In this document: piece by piece, positions 21,101-33,900 of the stretch
Position numbering within the stretch: position 1 is the first letter of the stretch
Layout: each line of letters opens with the position of its first letter
Source of the DNA: Gavia stellata
Taxonomy: Eukaryota > Chordata > Aves > Gaviiformes > Gaviidae
Length of the DNA: 64,000 nt
Direction: 5' to 3'
NCBI RefSeq assembly: GCF_030936135.1
Contig: NC_082602.1
Span: 3,844,001 to 3,908,000, forward strand
Program-made: the position numbers and the translations under genes
The notes under the pieces: model-generated
What the model saw: the letters and a program-made list of their open reading frames with translations, nothing else
Database searches by the model: none
Told to the model about the DNA's origin: nothing

Positions 21101-24100
21101 GGCGGAGAAGCTCTCCTGAAGGCCGGGGAGAGAAAGCTGCCGCATAGAGAAACTTCTCCAGCAGGGACTTGGGCTTCTTGCCAAAATCCAGAAAGTCTGA
21201 GAGAGCCGCCAAGGATGCCACCGACTGCGCAGCCACCGCCGCCTCCATGACAAAGGGACTGGAGCAAGAAGAGGGAGGTCATCAGTGGCATGACCCATCG
21301 ATAGAGCTGGAGAAGAAACAAGGTACCCTGTGCAGCTCCTCAGCCCCCTTTCTCTTCTCCATGCCTTCCTCTAGCTTTAAAATTCACAGGAGCTTCAGTT
21401 CATGGGTAAAAAAAACCTAGAAGGTTGGCTCTTGCTCTGAACTCACCCACGTTGAGGTATTCCAATGCAGAGAGGAGCCTGGCCCCAGGGCCCACCCTGA
21501 CAAGGGATGGATGCTATGGCCATGGGTGGATGGTCTGTAAATAACAGACCTCCAATGATATTTGCAGAAAGTTCTGCAAATTCACTCTGCTCCAAAGCCA
21601 GAAAAAAAAAAAACCCAAAAAGCTATGCAGTGTTTGTACAGAATGGGCATTAAGAAAAAACATATTACATTCGCACTAGTCAGGACAACTGCCTGAAACA
21701 GGTATGGTTATGGACCAGCACCAAACGACCTTAGTTGCCAGGGCCAGGAATGACTCTACGTGCCGGGGCTCTACATGCGCAGAAAGCCAATTTTGGCAAG
21801 ATAGCTCCTGGGAGTCTCACAGCATCTCCTCGGGTGCTCTCCTCAGCAGCTGCAGAACATCTCTCTTCTTGGCACTGCGCAGCATCTGGATGAACCTCTG
21901 GAACTGCCAGGTTGTCGCTGCCTTCGAGGTGTCCATTTTGACTCTCTGGCTGTCAAAAGCCTCCAGGTAGGCTCTCAGCTGCAAAGATGAGGGTTGTTAG
22001 GTGGGATTTAGCCTCTTTTACCCCCATTATCATGGGATAATGTTTATACTTGGGAAATATTTAGGAGTGGGAGGGGCCCATGGGGGTCATGCAATTACCT
22101 GCAGGCATCTACTGCAGCCTCCCACCCCCACCGCTGAGGGCTTGTGCTGAAGCCCAAATGCCCCAATTTGTGCTATGTGCCAGGAAAAGAGCAGGAGAAA
22201 CTCAGAGCATTGCCAGTGCCTGAAAATTGTTCAATTCCAGATTTCCTAGGTGAAAAGCCTGGAGGACTTGAGGAGGCAGAAATAACTCCTCGTTTGTCCT
22301 TGCCAACCTGACCTGCAGTGGAAATATTTCCTGACTTCAGAGCTGTGACGAATTTAACCCAACTGGATGTGCCAACTGTGCACCAGGTTACTTCCCCCAT
22401 CACAGAAATGCAGCTATGTCTGGGGGGACAGAGGGCTCCTTCCACCACGGGCAGCAACATTAGACACTATTTAGGAGAGGTAACAGGTCAGGTTGCTGCT
22501 CTACAGCGCTCCCAGGGCCGCATCCTGCCTCGACAGCGGTAACCAGCCCCTCCAAATGCACCACTGTGCACCCCGAATCCTACAGCCTTCTCCTGCCTGC
22601 CAGGGTGCCCAGCTTGAGGGAGAGCATGTGGTGAGTTTTGGGGGTGGGTAGCATCACTGACCGATGGGCAGCGGGTGCAGACCCTCCTGAAGGGCAGGCT
22701 GGCCATGCTTAGGGGCTGGTGCTGCCCCTCCGTGCCAGCCAGCGCATCCTCGAGGCTTCGTCCGGCTACCTCTGCCGGGCCGGGCATCGGAGGAGACGCT
22801 AGCTGGAGCTGCTGCCTGTGGAGGGAGAAGAAGCCATCATGAAGCGCCTTGTCATTTACACCCTCTGTAGCTCAGAGGCTGGTTGGGTTCATGCAGGTTT
22901 GGAGAAGGAGGATATGCAGAGGAAAGCTGTCACAAGGTGCCTGGTGCTCTCCTCATGGCATGCCCAGCTGCTGCAGCCTGTCCTTCTCGCTGCCTGCACC
23001 AGGCTGTGCCAGCCGAGCAGGCAGGAGAGCAGTGAGTGCTTTAGGTCCAACAGATGCATGTTCACCCCTTGTTGGGCTGCCCGATTCAGGCAGCGGTACA
23101 GGGGCATCACTCACCTTGAACTGATTTTGATGCTGGTGGTGGCCTTCAGAGCTGGAGACAGCACGTGGCTTTCCTCCACCAGCACCGACTGGAGGAGGTT
23201 GTCTTTCACCACATACCGGCTTCTGCTGGTAGGCTGCCACTCAACTCCAAAAATCTTGAAAAAGGAAAAGCAAGGAGAAAAAAACATAACCTTTTCTCTC
23301 CTCCCCTCTCCCCAGGAGGTTTCTCTCCTCTCTATTAGCAGCACAAGCGCTTTCCAGCCCACAAAGTCATCCGTTTCGCTTGAGAAACGTAGGAAAGGAA
23401 AATCCAGAAGAGCCCAGCTCCAGATGTGGGAGAAGGCAGCGCCAGGTGAGGACCACGGCATGGGGATGCTCTCGCCTGTGGCTGATGTGGGGAACTGGAC
23501 TGGTGACACCATGCAGACTTTCTCTTTCATTATAAGATGGAGTCACCCTGGCTCAGCCACCGAAGAAAAGGGCAGCAGAGGAAGCAGGGGATGCTCCTGC
23601 CTGACGTGGGTGATGCCTGGAGACTGCAAACTGGAAATAGATGCCTCCCAAAGCATTGCCCTTCCTTCAGGTCCATTTGACAGCGCTAGCTCCATAGCTG
23701 CCCCAACACAGCTGCATGGCGTGGGAAGAGGTATGGCCCTCAACGCCAAAGCTCCCCTCATCCTGACAAGCATCAGCAAGGGCATTCTCCAAGTGAAAGA
23801 GAAAGCTAAGCCACAGCAATTTCCACCGAGCTCATGCCAAAAAACGCTCGGCTTCCTCGCCATGCTGTGCGGTGACCTTGGGGAAGCTCTCTGGATTTTT
23901 TTCCTTCCAAAAGAAATGATGCACTTGCTGGACTTCACCTCTGCCTCGTCTCCCAGCCCCGGCGAGTGGAGCACTGGACATGCTGGGAGATGTTATCGGA
24001 GCAGCTGGGCTTGCACGTGGCAGGTCTTGGGGAAGGGGAAGAGCTGAACCCTGTGCAAGCTGCGGTTTTTGACAGCAAATGGCATTAGCAATATTAATAT

Positions 24101-27100
24101 CACTATTTTAATAGGGAGTTCTTTATCCATAGGCTTTGCCTTTTACAGAGCTGGGCAGCATCATTATTTTGTTGTCCCAGCTACGGATACAGGCAAAATC
24201 CAGAGAGCTGCCTAAATCCAGACAGCAGGCTTGTGGGAAAACCCTAGTGCCAAACACGTGCTGTGCAGGGTTTGTTACTTTCTTGGGTAAGTTTGCCATG
24301 ATTCATACCCCAGAAAGCTTTTATTATACTAACACTCAGAGTTTGACTGCCAGGTGTCGAGACTCCTGCCAAATCCGTGGGCTCTCTGTGCAGTGATGTC
24401 CATTTATATAGTACTGAATTCAATATAAATATATTTAGAAAACTTGTAAATTTTAATCACAGCAGTTATAACCACATTAAGACCCACAGAGTTTCATCTA
24501 TTTATGTCAGGGCTGAACATGGGCTACTGCTTTAAATGAAACAAGCAGCGGTCTTTGGTCCTGTCTCCTGTCAACCTAATCTGCAATTCAATGAGTCTGA
24601 GGTCCAATAAACATTTCTGTATCTCCACCTTCCCAAGCAGGATTAGCTGACAGGTCAGAAGTGGTAACAAGAATGGGGATGGGATGACCCAGGATGTTTT
24701 TTCTGCTCCTACCCACCTCGAAACCATATGCTTCTCCTGAGGTTGTTGGCGCATCCCACTTTGAGTATGGGTCCAAGAGCTAGAGCCCCATCCCAGGCTG
24801 GTGCAGAAGGCTGAAGCCAACTGGGAGTGGGACTCGGAGCCCACCCGCAGGAAGATTTTGGGGACAGCCCTGATGTACTTGATGTAAGTTGAGCCCACCA
24901 CCGTGACAGCAATGGACTTGCTTTGCTTACGGAGGTGAATCCGGACTTCAGCTTTGCACAGCTGAGGAGATCTTTCGTCTTCGTGATGGAATGGTTGGAC
25001 ACGGCATATGTGACTTGGCAGCTCCCGGAGACATCCTCCTGAAACACAAATGTAAGTGACCATGGTTAAGGGTGACTGGCTTTGATCGAGCCTAAATAAA
25101 ATGGTCTGTGTAGAGGACAGACTAATAAATAGAAAAATCATCAAAAAGCTAGAAATTGGGCGATATTTGGGGGTGTTGGATAGATCCAAGCCCATCTGGG
25201 CAGGAAACTTGCTTTTGCAAATTATGGCTAACACCAGCAGCAGCACCTTTGTGCCTGCATTTTGGATTTTGAGGTTATTTCATGTTGTTCGCAGGTCACT
25301 ATAGCATCAGTTGAGCTGTGGAGGGAGGGAATTCCCTGCCATTTGCTGGCTGCTGGCTGGGCTGGGCAAAGCAAATCCCACTTGGCAGAAATTCTTGTAG
25401 AGTTATTTTCTCCACTATTCCTACTGTCCAGGGAAAGATGATGATTTTGTAAGTGTGCCCGTTCCTGAAAATCATCTACAGATTACTTTAAATCTTCTGT
25501 CTTTCCAATAGTCATCCTCGCTCACAGCCCAGGGGCAGCTGGAGCAGCAAAGCCCATGACGTTTACCCTGAATTTTGGCTCTGCTGAAGCACCTGGGCTG
25601 GCTGTGCTTCAGGGCCAACTCTCCTGCTCTGGCATGGTCCCTGGCTTTCGGGCAGGATATGGCCCTGGCTCTGCACCTACCTCCACTGCGGTGCTGGCGT
25701 GGGGCTGGAGCTGGAGCAGACTGATGACTCCTCGCTTCAGGTTCGAAATCAGGATGCTTTCTGTTTTGTCCCCGTAGACGGCTTTGACCTGGGAAGGTAA
25801 GAGGTGGTGTCTGGCTCTGGGGACAGCTCTGCTGCCTTCCCTGCTGAAAGGCATCTCCCCTGCAACCTAAGCAACACCCTGTAGATACCCAAAGATTTTT
25901 CACAAGGACTGAAACCCTTTTAATGTGGGATGCTGCAGCTCCAGCCAAGTCTGCAGCCCCTCTGGAGGTGGTGCTCCACCTAGGGTCATACTGGACCCGG
26001 TGGGAGACCATATAGTCCTACATTTGTCACTCTGTCCGGTTCCTTGTGCTCTGATGTGATATCAGAGGTGGAGCAGGAGTTTGTATGGGCTTCGTAGCTG
26101 GGGAAAACTTGGGATGTGGGCAGGATTGCTCTGTGGAGGGCATGAGCAAGGTGTCCAGCTGACCTTCCCGCTGCTCCAGGCGATGAACACCGGCTGCTGG
26201 AGCTCTGCCAATGCCTCTTGGCTCAGTGCAATCCCTGCAGGGGAACCTCCAGTGCTGTCCTGGTTCCTCTCCTCTTCTGGCTCATGTTGGGCTTTCAGGT
26301 CGCGGATCTATGACAGCAGAAGATGGCAGAAAGCAGTGAGCAAGCACATCTGCCCTAAGGCTGCTGTGCGTTTTACCTGCGGGCGATGGCCTCTTGGTCA
26401 CAGTGGTCATTTCTCAGGTGGCTTAAGCTAGAAAGGGAAGTGAGTAAGGAAAGACAGTATCACTGCTCCCAGGAGGAGTACCTGGCTGCAATGGCTTTAC
26501 CACCTCACGCACCTGCACCTGGAGCAGCTCTTCCCCGCCTCGGTCCCTCCAGAGCCGGTGCAGCTGGACCCACGCCTCAGCCCGCAGCCAGGCTCCCTGC
26601 AGGGATGGCGTGGATGCGTGGTCCACCTGGACATCCAGGGAATAGTGGTACTGATACAGGGTCCCGGGCTGGAAAGAAAGCAACTGCAAATCCCCTAAGG
26701 AAAGATGGAAACGTTGAAGGTACGTGGTTGCAGACCTCAGTCCCTCCACTCGCTGCAGCCAGCACCCTCCATCCTAGCGAGGACCTGGACTCGCAGGGAT
26801 GCTTGCGACCTGCATCACTTTGCCTCCTGGAAGTATCATTTTTATGCCGAGCAGTAGGTATAGCTGACGTGTTTGGGAGAGAACATGGGAAATTATTTGT
26901 GCCTGTGGTTTGGATATGTGGGTGTTCTTGGGGGTGACGGCTGATTCCTGCTGCGTTTCCAGTCCTGCCGTAGAAATGATGGCCAGAGTGGGGGCTCTGC
27001 TTGGGGACCTCAGGACTTTTTGAAAGTGCCAGAGAAACACACTTTATCCTGAAGAAAAGTTTCCTGGGCATGTCCACAGACAGGAGGGATATCTCGACGT

Positions 27101-27903
27101 GTCTTTTTTAGCATTGTGCATTAACTGGGGCAACATTAGCATTTCTATTTAGGGGAGAAGAGAGGCCATATTCTTCATATTGTGTGTTTCCCAGCAGAAC
27201 TGCTAACTCTTAATTAAATCACTGACTTTGTGATAGGGCAAAATGAAGTGGGTGGGGCAGCTTTAGATTGAAACTCCTCTTCGCTTAAATCATATTTATC
27301 TAGAATTATTTAGAGTCCCTTCTCTTGTTCATATACAAATATGACTGGAGGGAGAGGGTTGCCTTTACTGTGATATAATGTGTCTAATCTATTTTCTAAA
27401 GTCACTTGAAATTCTCCTGCAAATCTGATGCACTTACTGGGCTTCTGAAATATTTTATAGTTTTGCTGCTTTTGTTATAATGATAAATGAATCGATGGAA
27501 ATCCAGCTCACTCCCTGGGGGTTTCCTCCGTGAGTCAGACTGAAGAGTTTCTGTATTTCTGCACCGTGTGCAATTTGAAAAGCCCCAGCTCTCCGATTTT
27601 CCTCACCCCCCAGAGCAGAATTCCACAGTCCCAAAAAATTTCTCTGCCCTGGGAGATGCTCAGACTGTTTGCAGTTGTTGTGGCAATAACTCTTCCCTCC
27701 CTGGCCAGAGACTGGGAAGATGTTGCATTATGGCGAGCCCCGGGAGGCTCTTTGTGCACCGGGATGAGCATCTCACCTCTCGGGGCACCCGGACCCCGTC
27801 ACGTCCCTGGACCCATAGCAGCCCAAAGTCTCTTACCTTTTGCTGTGCTCACGAAGGAAAAGCAAAGCAGGCAAATGTATCCCGACACTGCCTGTGGATT
27901 CAT
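16001..27903 (-). CDS. Microsomal triglyceride transfer protein-like (MTTP paralogue), 18 coding exons
   Basis: Exons: 27837-27903, 26513-26694, 26164-26307, 25681-25788, 24931-25038, 23115-23254, 22662-22815, 21821-21978, 21093-21258, 20542-20649, 20204-20416, 19859-20073, 19162-19259, 17995-18116, 17349-17576, 16901-17025, 16432-16602, 16001-16148. They total 2655 nt and encode 884 residues; human MTTP has 894. MTTP works in the ER lumen with protein disulfide isomerase, loading lipid onto apolipoprotein B. The start ATG (CCCACCATGA) is followed by a signal peptide of about 21 residues. MTTP landmarks include GSCQVTY...SCAKLKSGF (Cys174 and Cys194, the human pair), FRRVCTRCPS, DFLDFGKK, KLCQQKLC, VVIYLLALGNAALPETIP, CRLAAAEILL (Arg537, human R540), GMSAIFFDVQLRP and REFALHRANSKVC. 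Every exon is open and phases agree throughout. It is a family member, not standard MTTP, judged by sequence divergence and by lying between ADAMTS14 and SGPL1. Substrate preference is unknown. Confidence 0.95.
19162..21978 (-). other. MTTP-like exons 8-13: alpha-helical domain
   Basis: Residues 302-620 align with the MTTP helical repeat domain, the part known to bind protein disulfide isomerase. Exon 8 ends APEEM plus a split Leu codon, matching human NKEVL. Exon 9 carries LSDFLDFGKKPKSLLEKFLY. Exon 10 keeps the paired cysteines at 437 and 442 (human C440/C445). Exon 11 has YLLALGNAALPETIPTLLDY. Exon 12 has RRIFHEKRKSYEKTCRLAAA, with Arg537 at the position of R540, whose change to His causes human abetalipoproteinaemia; the Tyr528 equivalent is Phe525. 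Exon 13 is short (98 nt) and loosely conserved. Confidence 0.85.
22662..27903 (-). other. MTTP-like exons 1-7: signal peptide and N-terminal lipoprotein-type beta domain
   Basis: Residues 1-301. Exon 1 is the signal peptide (MNPQAVSGYICLLCFSF...). Exons 2-7 align with the MTTP/vitellogenin N-terminal beta-barrel, which in MTTP contacts apolipoprotein B. Exon 2 has LYQYHYSLDVQVD, matching human LYKLTYSTEVLLD. Exon 3 (84-131) is the least conserved and rich in Glu and Gln. Exon 4 has ISNLKRGVISLLQLQ, matching IENIKRGLASLFQTQ. Exon 6 has VEEESH-like residues LVEESH, matching LAEETH. Exon 7 ends in the CxxC pair Cys296/Cys299, followed by Pro-Ser. The donors of exons 2 and 7 are GTGCGT and GTCAGT. 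Confidence 0.85.
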
Positions 27904-27975
27904 GGTGGGCTCTGGGAGCTGGGCGGCAGACAGGGAAGGAAGGGGGGGGGGGGAGAGGGACTATACAACAAAAGT
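27904..27975 (-). promoter_or_regulatory. MTTP-like 5' flank
   Basis: On the minus strand this short stretch before the ATG includes a C run (complement of the G run at about 27942-27953) and a weak TATA-like TTGTATAG some 60-70 bases before the start. No clear HNF4 or HNF1 site was recognised. The transcription start is not determined. Confidence 0.25.
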
Positions 27976-30900
27976 GAGCAAGATTTGCAGCGTCAGGCGA
28001 TGGGGCCCGACCTTCTCCCTATCCCCGCCTTACACATCCAAGGAAAAGCAAATAATTAAACTTTTGCACCAACCCCCAGCAGCCACGGAGGGTTTGGAAA
28101 TCAGCTGAGGTTTGCCAAAGACTGGTGGGAGGGGAGGAAAGCTGCAAAAAAGAGCTGCCAGAAGCATTGCAGGGTGGAGAAATTACCAATTTGCCGTGAT
28201 AGGGGAGGGGGGATGCTCAGAAAGCTGTCCCTTGCTGAACCACCTCTTCCCACCAGAAGGGAAAGGGGAAGAAATGGTTGCTTTTAAAAGAAAAGACCCA
28301 GAAGGGGGAAGGGGGAAAACAGCTTTTCCATCCTTTTAGGTAGAGACTGGGATCTGCAGCCCGGAGGCTCAAGTTACTTAAAGGGCCAGGCTGGAGGGGG
28401 AGAGCTTGCAGATGGGTTGGACCGTGAGCACTGTTACCCCGCAAAAATGGCGTGGGAAAGGGTTTAGGAGGTGGGTACTTTGCTGGTTGTGCTGCACACA
28501 ACTTGCTAACCCCTTGCCCCACCAACTGTCCATTTTCTTTTTTCCATGCAGGAGCTTTCTGATTGCTGAGTTTAATTGGTTCCTAAAGACGCTATAGACT
28601 GCAAAGGGCCAAAGTCCCTACGAGGTGGTGATGGAGTGGCTCAGGGTCCTGTGGAGCCTTCCCCAAAAGGAGTGGGCAAGCGGGGCACATCGTGACCTTC
28701 TTGTACAGGGATCTGAGAGGCAGTAATGTCATTTTGGAAGTGATCCGTGTATTGCAGTAGTACCAAAACCCAACAGGCTTGGTGCTACAGTGTTTTCAAG
28801 GGCACATCTTCCAGCTCTGCATCACCACTGGGCTTTCGGGCCACTACTGTGACCTGAAAAGCAGGGCAGATCCAGCTGTGAGCTACCTAGGGCAAGTCCA
28901 GCTATAGGTTTCCCATACGTGGTGTCTCGACTTGATCCTCTGATGGTTTTTATGGACAAATATCCCATATTTAGATTGAAGCCTCTTCTCTTTATTATTT
29001 GTCTTCCTTGCTGGTCCCTCAGCTTTTCATTCAACAGTTTTGTTTTGAGTGACGACCATTAGGAGTATCCTCGAGTCGCCTACTCAAGATGTACGCCGCA
29101 GGGTGTGACACCATTAGTTGGGAGGGTCTGCCTGCGTCGGCTTCTCCTCCTGAGATGTGTGGACCCGGGGGACTTCTGCTCTGCCAGTGTGCACTGAGAG
29201 ATCAAAGCACCCTGGGGATGGATGAAAGTCCTGCTGAACACAGAAAGCTTTTTAGCCAGGGTGGGGAAAAAATGAAATATTTAAAAGAGCAAAGTGGCTT
29301 TTGAGGGTCTAAGTCCCAAAAATAAGATCCCAGAGTTTGCTGGTTGCAACTAAAGACACTACCTGGAGAGGAAAGGCAAACAGAAGTAGCTTGTGAGAAA
29401 GACCCTGCTGATAAGGAGGCTTCAAACTGGAACTGAACTTTGGCAGGTTTGCTTATTTAGACTTGGCTGCTGAGTCCTTCCAGGACTGGAGGGTGGGAAG
29501 CCAACAAGCTGCAACCTGCTTTCCCGTAGGCAACTCTGGACTGCTGATTTCTACCCGCTGGGAAGTTTGAGAGGCAAAACCATGGGATAGTCACTTGGCA
29601 GAGTTTTTCCAGCGGTCCCAAGGAAGGGAGTTTATCCACTGCCTGTGCTACCGGGGATGAGCTGCTGAGCTCCCACTCGAAATCTGCATGGGAAGTGTCT
29701 TGCTGTCATTTCTTCATCTCCTCTGTTATAATCTCATCCTCACGACAAGATGGCAATGGGCAGGGAAAGTAGTCATGTAGCTGGAAAGTCACCAGGGATG
29801 GGATTTATCTCTGGGTTCCTAAACCAGCTCTCTAGACTAAACCAACCATCCTGGATCCTTCTAAAGGCAGCAGAAAGAGAGAGGTGTCTTTGGAGGATGT
29901 TATGTGCTGCTTATCTTGGGCACTGCCTTACTGTGACATTAATCTCCCTCTGATGGTATTTATTTAACTTCATCAATTATGTAGGAAATTTAATACCTCA
30001 TTCAGACTTTGATGTGTAACTTTGAAATGAATCCCGCTTTCTGACATGCGGCTTTGCCAGTCACTGCGACAACTTCGCTGCCTGGAGAGAAAACTCCCCT
30101 GGGTTTGTTAGTGCAGGAGGGGAGGCTGGGATGCACAGTGAGTTTCAGTGCCTGTTTTCACCTGGTTTCTCTTATTCCAGACCCGATTCTTGCTTCTGTC
30201 TCTGGGAGAATCTGTGAAAGAGTAAAGCAGAAGAAATCAGATGTTTTATATTCCTGGTGCTAGTCATGAAAATGAAGGGCAGAAAATGAAGGGCAACCAA
30301 CCTGTTGCTCAGTGTTGCTGTGTTTGTCCACTCGATAGTGACTATCTGACACCATGGCTGTGGGTCTAGGCAAAGGCACTGCCGCCCAGCATCACTGCAT
30401 GGTTACCCATGCCCTGTGCTTTCATCCACGTACGGCTCAAGTGACGGGGTAAATGTCAATGGGCTTTGAACCCATCCTGCAGCTGAACCAAAAGAAGGGG
30501 AAATAAAGCATTTGTGCCAGACTAATTTCACCAGCATCCCTTGACGCATCCTTCCCACACGTTGGTCTTTTCTCTGTAGTTGGGGGAGCCCCAGAGCATA
30601 GCCTCCCCAGCCCCCCCACTCGGCTCCCTGGACCTGCTCTGCAAGTACCTGCTGGGCTGCTCGGTGCCGATCCCCAGAGGCCAGACCCCCTGTGCTCCCC
30701 TGTCTCTGCCCTCACTGCCTGTGGCTCAGACTGGATGTCGGTAGCTCTAACAACCCCAGAACGATGCTCTTCCCTGTAAGAAGGCAAAGAGGAAGCAGAA
30801 GGAGGCATATTTCCACTGTTGCATTAAAAGCTTTGATAGTAGTGTCACAAGCTGATCCTCTTTTCCCATGTTTGCTGAACCTTCGCTTTTAATTTCCCCT

Positions 30901-33900
30901 CACTTCAGAATTAACCAGCTTTTATTGACCCTTCTCCCATCTGGGGCTGTTGAAATGATGCCTTATGAAACTTTGCAAACCTACGGACAGATGCATGGTC
31001 CTAAAAATGGCTCTGCTGAAATTTATGGTGCTCCTCCACCTCTCACATACGTGATCTCCCATTTCCATCCAGGAACAACCTGCCAGTGCAAATCCTCTTC
31101 TAATAAATTAAACTAATGTAGTGCAGTCAAGGATACCTCTCCATCATTTCACTTTCTTATTTGGATGCTGTGCTGCTGTCTAATTCCCTTGCAAATGACC
31201 TGGTGGCAAGCTTTATGGACAGAATTGGGATGCTAAGCCCACCCTCTGCTCCCCAACCCTCATGCTCCATGTGGTCCTCACCCCACTGCCCGGCTGCGAG
31301 CAGCCACTGCTGAATCGCCATGGGGGAGTTTGGCTGCAGGACCTGACGCGGCAGCTCTGAAACTCATTGGCAGGAGAGCAGAGCAGAGAGGGTCAGTGTC
31401 ACCGGGTCACCATGCCCCAGGGTCAGAGAGGCACGCGGGGACCTTGCCACTGAGGTGTGACATCAGGGTGGACTTTGGCAAAGGGTGGTCAACCTACCTG
31501 GAGGCTGAACTCACCTAGATGAAAGCAGGACGGAGGCAACGGGAAGTGTTGCATCAAAGCCCATCAACTGCAAGCCCCAACCTGTGGGTGTTTTCAGGGG
31601 ATTTTCAAGTGCAGATTCTCATCAAAAACGTCTAGTGGAAATAATGAGACCCAAACACTCCTTATCCAGGGGAATACCAGCACCAACGGCCATTCTCTAG
31701 GCTTGAAGGCTACTGTACCGGGGTCTGAACTGGGGAGATCACTGCACCATCTCAGGGATATCCCAGCACAGATCTTGGCTGGCTGGGGAGCTTCCAGCTC
31801 TGTTTCCAGTATCTGATCACCCTGGAGCAGATGGGAGGGTGGAAGGGAAGACTTCCTAAGGGCTCTGTTCCTTTCCCATTTTTGGCACTCGATCTTTAGT
31901 TACACACCCACTCTAGCCTCTTATTATTCAGGAGGTTTTAGGAAAGACTTGGAAGCAAGTAGAAAAAAACCCGCTGATAAAATAGGCAGATAGCCCAGAG
32001 GGGGAAGCAGGAGATAACAAAGAGTACGTAACGGGCCCTGGGGGTAAATCTTTAGAGTGTGACTCAGTGGAAAAGAGCAAAGAGCAAAGGATGCTGGCTG
32101 CACTTCAAGAGTCATACTCCAGAGGGACAGTGTGGCCGCTGCTAACCAGGACATCCCACAGGTCAACTTAGCAGCGAGGATGACTCACCGTGGAGGATAT
32201 TGCCAAGGGAATCAGGGGATGCTCCATCCTTCGGTAACCTCAAAGCCAGAAGGAAGGTTTTGCTGGAAGACATTCAGCAATGGAAGGATAACCAGGCGAA
32301 ATTCTTCAGCTCTGCTAAACACAGCAGCTGACGTGATATAAGGACCTATAGCGGCTTTAAATCCCATTTGGTGCCACTCATCTTTTCTACTATGGACCAG
32401 AAGCTTGTGAAAGCAAGTCTTGCTGTCTGCCCGTCACAGCCACCTCAGCTCCAGCTCTTTTCCAGCCACTCCAACCTCTTTTCCTTACCACGAGCTCTTG
32501 CTGCTGGAAGTGGAGGGCAGCTTGCCCTCCACCAAGCGTTGTGTCGTGCTGTGCTTTGCTCCTCATTTGCAGAGGTCTCTTCTTCCAGCTTCTGCTCGAG
32601 GCCCTTCACTCCTGTCCCATATCAGCTTTTCCATGCCCCGTGGTCCTCCGTGGTCCTCTCTGCCTTTGATCTGCAGCTGGTGATAAATCCTGGTCCATCT
32701 TTGCTGCCGTGCCTCTCCGGGGTGTCAGAGTCGGGACCGTGTCAGCTCAGCTGTGTGCTGAGGCAGGACCGGGCTCGTGATTCAAGAAGTGTAAAATGAC
32801 TGCATCAAACCAGTTCTCGGTTTGGCTCAAGCCCATTCATTTTTGTTGCCAGAGGCATTGGCTTAGAGTGGCGAAGGCAGGTTTACAACGCCGCAGGGAA
32901 GGGGTTCACAGGGCTCCAGAGACTACGAGTTTGTACATGACAAAGGGATGCATATTGCAGGGGCTCAACATTTTGGATGGGAAAGCTCGAAGCTTGGGTT
33001 GGGGAGCAGGATTCCTCCAGCTGCGCCTTTCACCCTGAGTGAGGTGCTCTTTTAAACTTCCCTTTTTCCAAGGAGATTCCCAACAACTCTCAAAATCCTG
33101 AAACCACCCCAAAACCCAGGACTTATAAAAGCGATGGAGCAGCCTCCTACTGAATTTAATTGTATTTTTTCTCCTTGTTGCATCCTCTATTTCTCTCTTC
33201 CCTTCTAAGCGACCTTCAGCTTGCAAAGCCCCTCATCATGCCCCCCACAGCACCTTTTCCTGCCTTGCCACCTCCTTTTTTGTCATTGCAGCAGTAAAGA
33301 AAGCACTGACTCTGCCAACAAGCTCCCTCAGTTCTTCCCTCTAGGAGAGAAAAAACTGAAGATGCGTGAGCAGTTCCCACATAATTGTACTGGTGGCACT
33401 CAAAAGTCTCCAAAAGCCCTGAGCCCTTGTTTTTCACTCTTCTGTCTTTGCATGCTGTCACACCCCCAAGCTGGTGCCACCCCAGAGGTGGGACCTGGGG
33501 CAGAAGCTCTGTCTCGTGCTCTCCTGTGGATGGGTGAAACCAACCCCTCGCCTTTTGCGAGCTGGGATTTTTTTTATTTTTTTTTTTGCGAGCCGGGATT
33601 GCAACAAAAGTCTGGTGTGGGAAGCGAGGCAGCAGGCAGGCAGGACAGGACCTTTTCTGACTGATGATCCACCTTGCTCCACCTAATTGGGGTGCTTCTA
33701 ATCAGGTTGCTTGTAGCAAACCAAGCTAAAAGCATGATGAAATTTGATGGTGGTGTACCTAGTTTAATTTGCATGGTAATTGCACTTGATTGGGAAACAC
33801 GCAGGTGACACAGCGGGTCTCAACTGGGACGACGTGGCCTCTGCTGCTGGCAGAAGGTGATGGACCTTCACCTGTCACCAGAAGAGCCCTTCCCAAGATG

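Noticed and set aside
22818-24047. The longest open frame in the window, 409 codons on the plus strand
   Set aside because: It runs antisense across MTTP-like exons 6 and 7 and introns 5 and 6. It has no recognisable domain, and open antisense frames over GC-rich exons are common.
24524-24930. Apparent -1 frameshift after MTTP-like exon 5, with an open frame continuing past 24931
   Set aside because: I first read the segment after exon 5 as shifted coding sequence. The true exon 6 is at 23115-23254 and aligns far better with MTTP, in phase with the GTAAGC donor at 24930. The open frame is intronic, so there is no frameshift.
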